In this document: in pieces, positions 20,829 through 31,877 of the stretch
Layout: each line of letters starts with the position of its first letter
Position numbering within the stretch: the first letter of the stretch is position 1
From: Phialocephala subalpina
Taxonomy: Eukaryota; Ascomycota; Leotiomycetes; Helotiales; Mollisiaceae
DNA: 64,000 nt
NCBI GenBank assembly: GCA_900073065.1
Contig: FJOG01000001.1
Span: 882,430 to 946,429 of the forward strand
Direction: 5' to 3'
Program-made: the position numbers and the translations under genes
Notes under the pieces: generated by a model
Told to the model about the DNA's origin: nothing
Database searches by the model: none
What the model saw: the letters and a program-made list of their open reading frames with translations, nothing else

Positions 20829-23341
20829 ATGGAAAAGAGAAGTGTTGATGATTTGGAGGTGGATATGGACGAGTTCGATGAGTTTGAGGGCCTCGACGAG
20901 AGGTTAGAAGACACAAGGTTCTGGCCAGGCCTAAAGAGAACGATGGATGAGAGCTGTAGGTCTTGGAGCAGACGCCTGGAGCAAAGATATGATGACGACG
21001 ATGAAGATGAGGAAGAGCAGTCGAGATCGAGGATGGGGATTGTGCAGGTTGGACTTTTGGTCATTGTTTTGGGCTCGATATTTCTGGCTTTCTTGGACTC
21101 ATTTTCTCCGACTCGACATTCGAATTCCTACTACGAAGAGGAGGATGGATATCGAGACAAAGATCTGGGATCGGAATGGGAAGCAGGAGGGGTAGGGAAA
21201 GAGGAGGTACACGTCCACATCGTCCGCGACCTCGAATACAGACAAGACTCACCAGCCGCGTCTGCGACGTTCCTTCCGCTCGATTCAACGGCCTCTTCCT
21301 CGTCCCTGACAGCGGTAGCGACTGGAGCGGTGACGACCCCACAAAGAGTTTTCCAGGTCGATGCCCCAGTCCTAGGAGCAGGAGGATTCATATTTGATGG
21401 GGATAATACTACAGCGAGTACATTAGGAGCGAGTGAAAATGGGACGACATGTAGTGTTACATTGATGGAGTTTTCTTTTGCGGAGAGTTTTGGGAAGCCT
21501 TTTGTTGGTATGTTTCCCCGGTGAAGGGAAAAGGGGAAGAATGGAGGATGAAAGAGATGAAGGGAGGTGCTAATGAGAAGCAGGAAATTATACCCCGCCT
21601 GCTTGTATGGGTAATAGTAATACGGTAATGATGAACTTTTCGGTGACGAGTAAGGGGACGCAGTTTGATCGTTTGGCTGTTATGTACTTTGGAGACACGG
21701 AAGCATTTCGGACATCGACTGCTGAGCCGAAGAGGAATGGGATCGCCTGGGAATATGTTAAGGATATGTCACAGTAAGTTTGCTTCTAGAAGGAGAAGAG
21801 AAGAGAGCGGCGCTGATATGATTTCCAGTATGATGTATTTCTGGAAGTCGCCTCAGAAAGTCATCTTTGACCTGCCGAATCAAACGACTGCCAATCTAAC
21901 AGGAACGTACAACACCACTTTGACAGCCACATTCTTCACAGCAAAACAAGCTGTCTCTCCGGCCTCAATGATCATACCAATCTCAGCACGCCTAGGAATC
22001 AACGCTTCCCAACCCAGCGTATTCTCGCTTCCAGCAACCAATGCCACGAATATAATCACATCTTTTCCTCGAAACGCGAACCGAGCCATTGTCACTATTT
22101 CATCGACCGGACAAGCAAACGAGGAATTTTGGTGGTCCAATGCTCTTCAATCCGATGTCTTGACTTACAATTCCTCGGGCGGAACATTGTTCGGCTTTTC
22201 GCCATTCAGGGAAGTGCAGCTGATGATCGATGGGCAGATGGCTGGTGTACAGTGGCCTTTCCCTGTAATCTTTACTGGAGGTGTGGTTCCAGCTTTCTGG
22301 TCGCCTATGGTGGGTATTGATGCTTTTGACTTGAAAGAGGGAGAGGTGGATATCTCGCCTTGGTTGCCGATGCTTTGTGATGGGAATCCTCACACATTCT
22401 CAATCAACGTCGTGGGGCTGGATGATAATGGCAGCACCTCTGCAACTTTATCCAAGACTGTGGGAAGCAGCTGGCTAGTTACAGGAAAGATCTTCATCTG
22501 GCAAGACTCCGAAACATCAATCACCACCGGCACCGCACCTCAAGTCTCCGCCTCACCTCCCATAATCGCCGTCTCTCAAGTCCTAGGCAAGAACTCAACA
22601 GGCGCCAACGACACAGTCCAATACACAGTCTCCGTCTCCCGCAAACTCTCCATAACATCAACCCTCACCACCCAAAACCAATCGGTAACATCCTCCTGGT
22701 CCCAAACCCTCTCCCACACCGACAATGGCACTTTCTTAGCTGGAGGCAATATTCAAACAAACTTCATCACCACAACTGGTCGCGACGTCTCTACAATGGG
22801 AGCAGCAACACCTTATACTTGCAGTTACTCTTTCCCTATGTTTGCAAACTCCACCGCGGTCCAGTTAGCGAACGGAACAACGACTTTCAACGCTACGATT
22901 AATAGGAGTAAGATTATGGATATCAATGGTCGTGGTGTAGCTCCCACTGGGTTGCAACCTTTTGCTGCTATCCCGCAGTCTGCAGACCTAGTCATGACAC
23001 TAGCCGGTACCACGAGAGTTGACAGCCAAAACGGAACAGCGTTCTTGTTGTTGGATAGTCAGAACGGGAACAATTCTTTCTCGTTTGGGAATACGGTTCA
23101 GAGTTTGAGGTTTGGTGGGAAGAGTGCTGCGGGTGCACTGGGGATGGAACCGGACGTGGAGTTGTATTTTAGGAATGTGGCTGTCAACAACGGAAGTATG
23201 GTCTCTGACACGGAAAGGATTGTTGGGAAGAGTTCGGTGGGGGTTGAGAGTATTGGGGATGTGGTTAGAGGCATGGATGCTGCCGTTGGGAGAAATGCTC
23301 AGGGGGTGTTGATGCCTGGTTTTGGTGGTGGCGGTGAATGA
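20829..23341 (+). CDS. Peptide-N4-(N-acetyl-beta-glucosaminyl)asparagine amidase A (PNGase A) family protein
   Basis: Exons 20829-21507, 21584-21773 and 21829-23341 give 793 residues. The ATG at 20829 (MEKRSVDDLEVD) is the first in frame; the frame upstream lacks one. The acidic N-terminus is followed by one transmembrane anchor (GIVQVGLLVIVLGSIFLAFL, about 60-80), making a type II secretory-pathway protein. The lumenal part has many N-glycosylation sequons and PNGase A family blocks: VDAPVLG, FAESFGKPFVGNYTPP, GIAWEYVKDMS, YFWKSPQKVIFDL, FPVIFTGGVVPAFWSP and GIDAFDL. Family members remove N-glycans from glycopeptides; whether the fungal membrane forms are active is less certain. No lesions. 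Confidence 0.88.
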
Positions 23342-23519
23342 TCCGACTCGTACACTCGGGTCTATTTGTTTGGGAATTTAGGGCGTTCTGGGAGTCAAGG
23401 ATGGATAAAAGAGAGATGTGTAAGATTTCCTGTATATACATGGTAAAGATGACATTGTACTCGACATGAGGTAGTCTCCTCAGCCCCGCGGGAGAGCCTC
23501 CTGCGAGCCTCCAATCGTC

Positions 23520-25456
23520 TCAATATAAATCTGCCTTGATCAAGTCCGCTCCCTTCTCAGCCACTGCGTAGGTCGTGGACATAATGTTCCCGGAAACATG
23601 ACCAGGAAAGATACTGGCATCGATGACTCGCAACCCATTTACACCTTTCACTTTCAACTTAGTATCCACAACTTGTCCCAGAGCCGCAGTTCCAATCAAG
23701 TGATACTGTGTACTGATATGATTCTTCACATACTCAATTCTCTTTTCTTCGGTACTTAGACCATCATCTGACCTTGGCAATTCTCGATCGGCAAGAGATT
23801 TGGCCATCAATGGATGATTCGCAACCTGCTCCATCCACTTCATACCAGCAGCCAAAATCTTAGCATCAACCTCGCTCCTAAAGTATCCAGGATCAATTTG
23901 TGGAGGCACCATAGGATCTGCGGACGTTACGTGGACAGTGCCACGTGAAAGTGGATGCTCGAGACACATCAAGAGAGACACTTGCTGCTTTCCAGGCGGA
24001 GGAGCTCCAAAGAACTGCGTTTGATCGGAGCCTTTCGCAACATCCAAACGACACGGGATGCAGAACGTTTGAAGATTTGCAAACGTCGGGTCGGTGAGTT
24101 GGTCAACGATGACCTTCTCCTGCGCTTTCTCGAAGTCTGTTTTCGCGAGCGAGTTTTTCTTGACTGCTGCGACTGTCTCTTTGATTTCTTGTGGTGTTGC
24201 GACGCTGGCGTAGGAGATGAAGCCCATCATCATTCCTGGGCTTGCGTAGACGCCGGATTGGTCCTTTTCGTATGCTTCCTGCTGTGCTTTGAGGAATTCA
24301 TCCCCACGCAAGGCGTCCATCGAGTCGATTCCAGGCTTCAGGTCGTAGAGAAGACCACCTAGGACATGGTCTTGGAAGTTTGCGCCAACTCCTTTGTTTT
24401 CGACGATGCATGGGATACCTGCTCGCTGTAGCACCTCGGGATCACCGATTCCAGATAGCTCGAGGATCTGTGGGGTTTGAATGACCCCTGCGCTGAGGAT
24501 AATCTCGCGAGATGCTGGGACTTCGTACTTCTGACCACCGTGGGTGAATTCAACACTCTTTGCCGTCTTGTTTTCGAGGAGAATCATCGTAACGTGGGCT
24601 TCGGTGAGTACCTTTAGGTTTGGACGTCGAACATTTGGTTTGATGTATCCAGTTGCAGCGTATGATCGTCGACCGCGGTCATTACTTCTGTCGACTGCTC
24701 CAAGACTGGAGTAGAATCCAAGATGGTCGCCACTCCAGGCATCTTTGATCGTTCTCTTGGTGCCACTGACCTCGTATGCGGCTTCTGCAAAGTCCACTTC
24801 GAGAGGCATATACCTGGCAAGGAAACAGAATCAACATCACATTTCCACGACTGGGGACTATCAACTCACCAATCATTGAAACTGGTATGAACTGGGCCCT
24901 CAGTTCCATGATACTTCTCAAGTTCGCCGTGGGGATGGAACTGAGGGTCCTTCGACCTGAGCTCTGTATGATCAAGCGTCTGGTGCTTCTTGAAATACGG
25001 AGCAAGGCCTTCCCAGCCCCAAGATTTGTCCCCTGTGACCTCTGCCCAACCTTCGTAGTCATTTCGACTTCCTCTGACATACATGAGATAATTGATAGCA
25101 GACGATCCTCCAAGCCCTTTTCCACGCGGCATCGAGTATACCTTCCCACCAGCATTTTGCTGCGGAGTCGAGGTCATGCACCAATCATACTCTTTTCGAC
25201 CGATGAGTGTTGGATATAAGGAAGGTGTTGAAACATTGGAGTCGTCGAGAAAGCTCTTGCCGGCTTCGATGACGCCGACTGTGATGTTTGGGTCTTCTGT
25301 TAATCTTGCGGCGATGCAGCAGCCAGCTGTGCCGCCGCCGATTACTAGGAAGTCGTATTTTTGGGATGTGAATTCGTCGATGGAGCAAAGAGCGTTGACA
25401 TCATGGCCATTGGCGCCATTGGTGTGCCCGTTGGTGTGTCCATTGGTGACAGGCAT
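23520..25456 (-). CDS. GMC-family FAD oxidoreductase (choline dehydrogenase / alcohol oxidase-like)
   Basis: Two exons (24870-25456 and 23520-24813, with a 56 bp intron) give 626 residues. The N-terminus has a short NGHTNGHTNG repeat. The FAD dinucleotide-binding fold follows (FLVIGGGTAG, glycines at about 40-45), then GMC signature 1 (MPRGKGLGGSSAIN) and signature 2 (SAGVIQTPQILELSGIG). At the C-terminus, the active-site segments are STQYHLIGTAALG and FPGHVSGN, each supplying a histidine. There is no signal peptide, so it is probably intracellular. Members oxidise primary alcohols, aryl alcohols, choline or sugars; the substrate is not determinable here. It converges on the PNGase A-like gene, only 178 bp apart. 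Confidence 0.92.
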
Positions 25457-26972
25457 GTTTCAGTTGTGACTATGGGTGAAGAGACGTAAATCACAATGGA
25501 GACGGTAGAGAGTGTCCGATTGAGATATATGAATAAGATGTGCGAGTACAGGGTATTCTGCAGGTGAAGGGTGTTGGGTTCTTTTATGTACTCGAGTATT
25601 TCAAAATACTCACATAGTGACGAACCCGGCAACGCCACCCCCGCAATGTACCCCGCAATCAGTTACTATAGCTCCAAAATTCCAATTGCGGAGAGAAGCC
25701 GCGGGGCTGCTAGACTTGGTACTTCCTTTGGAGCGAACGAGAAGACTCGAGAGAGTAAGCGTTATATCCGAGGAATTCCCGTAGTTTAGGAAATCATTGG
25801 TTGCAATGATGGGAAACGAAACCCAGAGGTGTGGCTAACGCTGCAGCTTTACATGCATCCTGTTTCCGTATTCGTGGAAGCTTGGGACCATTTAATTGGC
25901 CTGTCTTCATTCTGATGCAGCGTCAAGTAATCGTCTCGACAGGATGAAGTTCAATGATCCTTGTGATGTTTTTGGGTTCTCGCCTACGTAGATAGCCCCC
26001 TAATTGACTCAGCAACTTTTCAAGGCTTGCCTCGTCTATGACATTGACCTTATACGCTCAATATACACGAATAAGGGCGCATTACTTCATGTTGGATCCG
26101 ATAGGCTGTGCCAAGTCACGCGAATTGTGATGCATCTCTTTTCTGATGAGGTGGTGAACGCCGATTGCTCGGCCATCATCGGTCGTGTCGGTTCTAATCG
26201 GCCAAAAGTCATCCTGTTGTGCTTCCATGCCGTATTCACGATCCTGCAGACCCAGCCTGCATCGGTCACAAAATGAGAAGATGACCCCTGAGTTTAATCT
26301 ATTCAAGTCATTGGTCCTTCAATATGATCCTTGTAGCGTCAACTCGGAACCGGATAAGACATCTCCTCGACCATTTCAAAAGTTACCCAAAGGCATCCAG
26401 AATACTGAGTCTCACTGGTACCAGTGTCAAATACGAAGTGCATGTCTATGCAAGGAAGTTCAATCGCATAAGTCTGATAATGAAGTCCTAGAGTGGCGAC
26501 TCTGGCGTAGAGACTTAGGCTGCAGAACTTGACGAACGCACGGGCGCCCAACGTAAATTAAAGAAGGTTGCAAAAGTATCGAATTTTCGAATCAGACTTG
26601 TTCCAGGGTTACTATGTGGTTGATAAGAGAGGCAATAGTGAGGCTGTCGAGGTCGTCTGATCCTTCCGACGATGGAGATAGGATCGAGGTGACATTCCTT
26701 CGGAATGCTGAAGAAATATGATACGGTATCCTCTGGTGCCTTGCGGGAGATTGGAGCCTGAAATGCCCTTTTTACTCCCTTGGCCAGTCACTGAACTGTG
26801 GTTGCCCAATTGCCTGGCCAATAGCAGGCCGACACGAGAATACGTACCCTGCCTTCACAAGACTGGATTCACCATTCCGAGCCTGTTTAAACCTCAAGAG
26901 GACACTAACGTGCACTTCCTTTCCTTCAAAAAGATGTGAATGCTGAATTTTATCCATGTTTGAGGAAAGATT
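25457..26972. other. Intergenic region without a supported gene
   Basis: The left part is the GMC promoter. From about 25840 to 26950 there are overlapping short frames on both strands, but none has a recognisable domain or convincing splice pattern. This may be relic sequence. Confidence 0.35.
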
Positions 26973-29213
26973 ATGACAATGTCGGCAAGAGGAGGTCCTG
27001 TGGATGTTATTGTTGGAATTGACATAGGTCTGACATGTACCGGTATGGAAAGATCTCCTCGAGATCGGAATCCAAGGCATGCAGCAATGGCTAAAGTGTC
27101 TTTAGGCATCGCGGTTTATGTCAATCAAGCCGGGTGGAACGGCAAACCCGCCGTCATTCAACAGTGGCCGGGCCTGAAAGCATCGAGAATTCCCATAAAC
27201 GCCAACAAAGTTCCGACGAAAGTCGGTTACAAGGCTGGAGAGATTGGAATCGATTCGTGGGGGTTTGAGTGCCCGGCGCCGGAGAATATACCTCCCGGTT
27301 CCGCCGTCAAAGATTTGTTCAAGTTCCACTTGGACAACAGCTTCGTCGGAAGGAAATTTCAAAGAAGCCCGCAGAACGCCCCCAAGATTGAAAATGTGAA
27401 GATGTGGTATATAGACTTTTTGACTTGTTTGCATACTCACATCATCCGATTTCTTCGGGAGCGGTTGAGAATTGATGTCAATTCAACGCCAACCGAGTTT
27501 ATCTTCAGCATCCCGACATCATGGAATGAAAGTGACTTGATGGTTCGGTGTTTTCGAGAACTTGTACACGCTGCGGGATTTGAAAAAGCTGGAAACGTGA
27601 TTATGGAATTGACAGAGGGAGAAGCATCTGCCGTATTTACTGCAAAGCACTTGGGGCACAAGTTCCAGGTATGCCTGTGGCAATCGAACTTATCCCAATC
27701 CAAAAGAGTACTAACCACTGAATTGCAGGAGGGCGAAGTCTTCATTGTTTGCGATGCTGGTGGTGGAACGACAGTGCGTTTTATGAATATCCCCCACACC
27801 AACGACCACATATCTGATAACTACAGGATATGTGTGTCCTTAATGTGAAAAGCGCACAGGAAGAGACAGTTGAGCTTGAAAATCTTGATGATCCTCAAGG
27901 TTTGTAATACTTGGGGTTTTCTTCATGTTCAAACATATGCTGACAATTTCTCCGTTGAGCTCTTGGTGTTGGCTCCGTTGACATCGATGATCTATTCGAG
28001 ACAAGGGCGATAGATCAATTGAGGGGGATTAGAGGTCTACCTGAAGATCTGATTCGCCGGTTGGCCCATCAGGTCACGAGGGGAGCTTTTCAAACGTTGA
28101 AGACAGGATTTGGAAATCCAGAGGTTGATCTGTTGAAAATTCATAAGCTGGCTGTGCCGAATCTCGACCAACAGATAGTTCTCTCTCGGTAAGTGCTATG
28201 CAACTCGCTTACTGGATGGATGCCAGTTACTGATGTACTTTCAGGGAGGAACTGAAGGCCATGTTCGATTCCCAAATCCAGCAGATCATCGTGTTCATTA
28301 AGCATCAGGTGGACTCACTCAGGTCGTGTAGACCAAACGTGATATTGGCAGGTCCCCAAATCTTTCGTCTTGTTCCAGCCACCCTGAAATAGTCGACTAA
28401 CGGAAGTATGGAAGCCCTGCCTTATCCTCTCTGGAGGACTGGGTTCCTCGAAGTATGTGCAAGACGTAATTGTGAAGCATTTCGGCGATTTGAGGGTGCT
28501 CTTTGCCCCAGACCCGAATGATCTGTAAGTTATATTACTCAAACGTCCTTCTGATACTTAATGCTGATGCTAGTCGTAGTCCTCTTGCAGTGTGCAAAGG
28601 CCTAGTCATCGACCGCCTGCAGCATTTCTCTTGCCACATGCCTGTAATTCCAATCCGCAGTTCAAAGGCGTCATATGGTATCTTATGCAGAGAGATACAC
28701 AATGGCAAGAAGCACTCTGGCCAGCCGTCCACAAAAAATCAGCTTGACGGTAAGAAATATGCGCGGAAACAAATTGACTGGTTGGTTCGCAAAGGCGAAA
28801 ATCCTGTTAGAGGTGGATGTGTTAAGCGGACATACTCCCTCATCTTGGATGACAACACGACGACCAGTAGCTGGGGCTTCAGCATCGTTTGCTCCACACT
28901 GGAGGCGGATAGTCTGCCAGCTTTCCTGGGCGGAAAAAGTGGAGGAGCGAGTGTGCTCTGTCATGTGATATCAGACCCGGACGCCGATTTGCCTGATGGA
29001 GTCAGCTTTCAACGACGAGCCCTACTAATGAGACGAATCAGCTATTCTCGAATAGACTGTGAGCTGTCAGCAACAATAGGTGTTGGAAAGATGGAGTTCA
29101 CTCTCAAGATTTTTGGCGAGGGAGAAGATACATCTCAGGAACTCAAAGTCAGGTGGGAAGACAGTACCCGAACTGCTGGCCGCGAGCTTGATGGCTTAAT
29201 CAGAACGACATGA
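26973..29213 (+). CDS. Hsp70-like ATPase (HSPA12-type, actin/Hsp70 fold)
   Basis: Eight exons splice cleanly to 607 residues: introns 27043-27105, 27669-27728, 27774-27826, 27900-27959, 28189-28244, 28339-28414, 28525-28573. The ATPase fold shows phosphate-1 (VIVGIDIGLTCTGIAYV-like, across intron 1), phosphate-2 (VCDAGGGTTDMCVLNV, across intron 3) and the adenosine motif LILSGGLGSSKYVQDVIV. The C-terminal third (LDGKKYARKQIDWLVRKGE and beyond) is the divergent region typical of the fungal HSPA12-like group and replaces the classical substrate-binding domain; there is no EEVD tail. The sixth intron is the least certain, because its acceptor is AAG and the alternative gives a stop. Role unknown; fungi carry many such orphan Hsp70-like genes. 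Confidence 0.82.
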
Positions 29214-29600
29214 TTAGTGATTAGTGATGGGGTTTCACGGAAGGAGTGCTGCAGGAGAGCGCCATGCATCCACTTTTCTTGTTTTTCTACGCCTTTACTG
29301 TACTTTACGTTCATTGGATCGGCTTTCTCGGTCCCGCAGGAAATGAAACCATCATTTGAGTTTACTCCCTTCAGGTCTTCCGGGAACCGGGAAAGGTACT
29401 TACTGTACGTGCTCATGTGCAGCGCACTTTTCTACCTGTACGTCTTGCTCCAATATCGGGCTGTGCTACATCAATTGAGGCCGTTGGAGACAGTGGAGAC
29501 TCACCGACTTCAGCAATCGAACCAGACCGGCCGATAAGAACAAATGACTAATCGTCCAACCTTAGCAAAATGGGACTACGGAGGTGCCAGGGCGGCTGGA

Positions 29601-29654
29601 GCAGGGCTAAAGAAGTGCTCACCGCCCTCGCTTAGAGCACTTCTTTAGCCCTGC
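29601..29654. repeat. Perfect 20 bp inverted repeat (hairpin)
   Basis: Arms 29601-29620 and 29635-29654 are exact reverse complements (GCAGGGCTAAAG..GTGCTC), with a 14-base loop. Immediately downstream, a ~17 bp unit (ATGCTGTGAAACC then C/T then GA) is repeated in direct orientation at about 29657-29691. The hairpin lies ~390 bp beyond the Hsp70-like stop codon and just before the small MITE. It may be a foldback element, a transcript hairpin or the remnant of another insertion. Confidence 0.75.
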
Positions 29655-29745
29655 ATGATGCTGTGAAACCCGACATGCTGTGAAACCTGATATTTCCCCG
29701 CATATCAGAATGATCGTCACTAATCAAATAAATGCGTGGGGGTTA

Positions 29746-29915
29746 CTATGGTCTTTGGATAAATAATCGCACCCCTGAGGGTTTTAGACTGAGCCTCAAA
29801 CCAGGGCTTTATCGAATCAGATAGCTGGATTTTGAGCTTGCGAGGACCTTTTGTATGTGGAATGTGCTAGAAGCATCAACCCTCAGGGGTGCGATTATTT
29901 ACCCAAAGACCAAAG
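29746..29915. mobile_element. 170 bp MITE with TA target duplication (Tc1/mariner-like)
   Basis: Terminal inverted repeats of 38 bp (29746-29783 and 29878-29915) match with two mismatches. Shared blocks include TGGTCTTTGG and TAAATAATCGCACCCC followed by TGAGGGTT. TA dinucleotides sit directly outside both ends (29744-29745 and 29916-29917). There is no coding capacity. A TA duplication with short size is typical of Tc1/mariner-derived MITEs; the assignment rests on structure alone. Confidence 0.78.
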
Positions 29916-29917
29916 TA

Positions 29918-30434
29918 CACTTCGTGGAATGCTTCCCATTTGCCAATTCCTAAAGGTATTTGCCATGAAATCTTGACTGGCCTCCACTAAGTATGTGGCC
30001 TCCAGTGCAAATATAAAGGGCGAGTAGCATCCACATTTGCCTTGCGCTTGGAGTACCTACCGCAAGGGCCGCCGTCGGATCGCATACAAGGAACCCAAAG
30101 TATCGTTCTTGCAGCACGTGACTGCGTTTTCTGGAGTTTCACATTTGGCTACGAAGGAAAAACTGTCCGTATCTTGACGTTGTGCCATATTACTTTATCG
30201 ACGGATGTAATACTCCTGCTTCTAATCAAACAATCTTCAAGGCAGTCAAAGGCTGGTAAATTGCTCTAAATGAAGTGGTACCCGATAAGCTGGGTCTCGG
30301 GATGTTTCCTCGTCAACTATCGTCTTTCAGATCAAAATTGAGCTTAGCCAGAGAGAGGCTTAATTTATCTTCATCTCCGGGATCCCAACAAAATTTTCCA
30401 ACGATGATGGTAGAAAGATGCATTTCGCCCAAAC
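29918..30434. other. Intergenic region, no gene seen
   Basis: Short frames only; presumably the promoter of the gene at 30435. Confidence 0.35.
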
Positions 30435-31252
30435 ATGTGCGGTGGAAAGGCTGACGATACTTCGGCACCTGCTCCAAATCCAATTGAGCTTCCAGTTCGA
30501 CGTCCAACAGCCTCATCAGCTCGCCCTCCCACTGCCAAAGAACGGCCACAAACGAAGCATCGACCACATACTTCAGGGGAGCATCGACCTCAATCGCATC
30601 GCAGACCTCAATCAGAGAAGAGAACGCGACCACCAAGCAACACGACTCGACCTCCAAAGACTTCGGAACACGGAAGACGCAGTTCATCCCGCAGAGATCA
30701 CCACACTCGAGATGGCCATCGGCAGAGACGCGACATCGCACCAATTCCAGAATATACCGAAGACAGGACAATTCTCAAACGCGTTGCAGATATCTCAAAT
30801 CTAATTGAAGGGCATGCAGTGAATTTCTACCCCTTGAACATTTCTAGTTATTCAGGAATACCGGAGATGGACGATCCGCGAACACGACATGCAGCGATTC
30901 GCAGATACATCGCACAGAAGGTCATAGGCTCTATAATCATGGAAACGGACGGGTAAGTTTATATGCCAAACAGAGATGCAAAAAACTGACAGAATCTAGC
31001 TCACCAGACACAGCGGAAGTAGCGCGCGAGATTGCCGACGATTTGAAAGTGTATTCAAACTCCAATGGAGAACGATTGGAGCACCTGGGGAGCCTCTGCA
31101 AACTGAGTGACAAAATGCGAAGGGATATAGAAGGCCATCTTTCGTCGTGGGAGTTTGGATCGCAGGATGAGGAAGGGTATATTGTATTGGTCCCTGCGCT
31201 CTTCAGAGACGGAGAGCAAGTCATACCGAGCGAAAAGTTCAAGCTCGACTAG
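30435..31252 (+). CDS. Hypothetical protein with disordered basic N-terminus and a folded C-terminus
   Basis: Exons 30435-30952 and 31000-31252 (intron GTAAGTTT..CTAG, 47 bp) give 256 residues. Residues 1-~105 are rich in Arg, Pro, Ser and His (SARPPTAKERPQTKHRPHTS) and surely disordered. Residues ~110-256 look globular and helical (ILKRVADISNLIEGHAVNFY, RHAAIRRYIAQKVIGSIIM) and end in a charged tail. This two-part layout occurs in many conserved but unnamed ascomycete proteins. I recognise no catalytic motif. The splice join (ETDG/SPDTAEVAREI) is clean. Confidence 0.7.
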
Positions 31253-31877
31253 CAGTCTGCACAATTTCGAAGGTCATGTGTTTCAATATGTTGTAGTATA
31301 TGTAAGAGTACTTGTATCGGTAGGGGGAATAAAAAAAAGGCGGCAAAAGTTGGTGGTCATCTATTTTGTACGACTAGGGTGTCAGGCTGTACTGAGACTT
31401 CATTATGCCGCCTTGTAAATTAAAGATTTTCGCAGATGCACTTACTGAATACATGGAACTCCCCAAGTTCGCAGCGATTTTTATGGCAACGAAATATGTG
31501 AAGGATGATGAATGAAGTGTGTGAAGAATGGCGGTCAATTTGATGGACCGAACTTAACCGTTGGCGCCGGACTAGTTTTCACGTCCAGTCGGAAGTTTTA
31601 TTCGGAAATCCCTGAAACACCTTGGCAGATCACGAGGAGCTAGATTTTGCGAATGTTCAGGTCCGGTCCCTGCTTTGTTGTATGGACTATTCGAAAATGA
31701 GTGCCTAGAGAGGAGGTTTGTATATGACACATAACTCCCTTCCACCTCCAGCCTTGTATGCAATTGCCTCTTAAGTCGGGTCTTTCTTGTTCAAGTTTGA
31801 GTCGGGATAGGAAAAGTCTATATTCAACCATATTGAAATTCCATATGTATTGGTACCAACTGGTATACACTATAATA

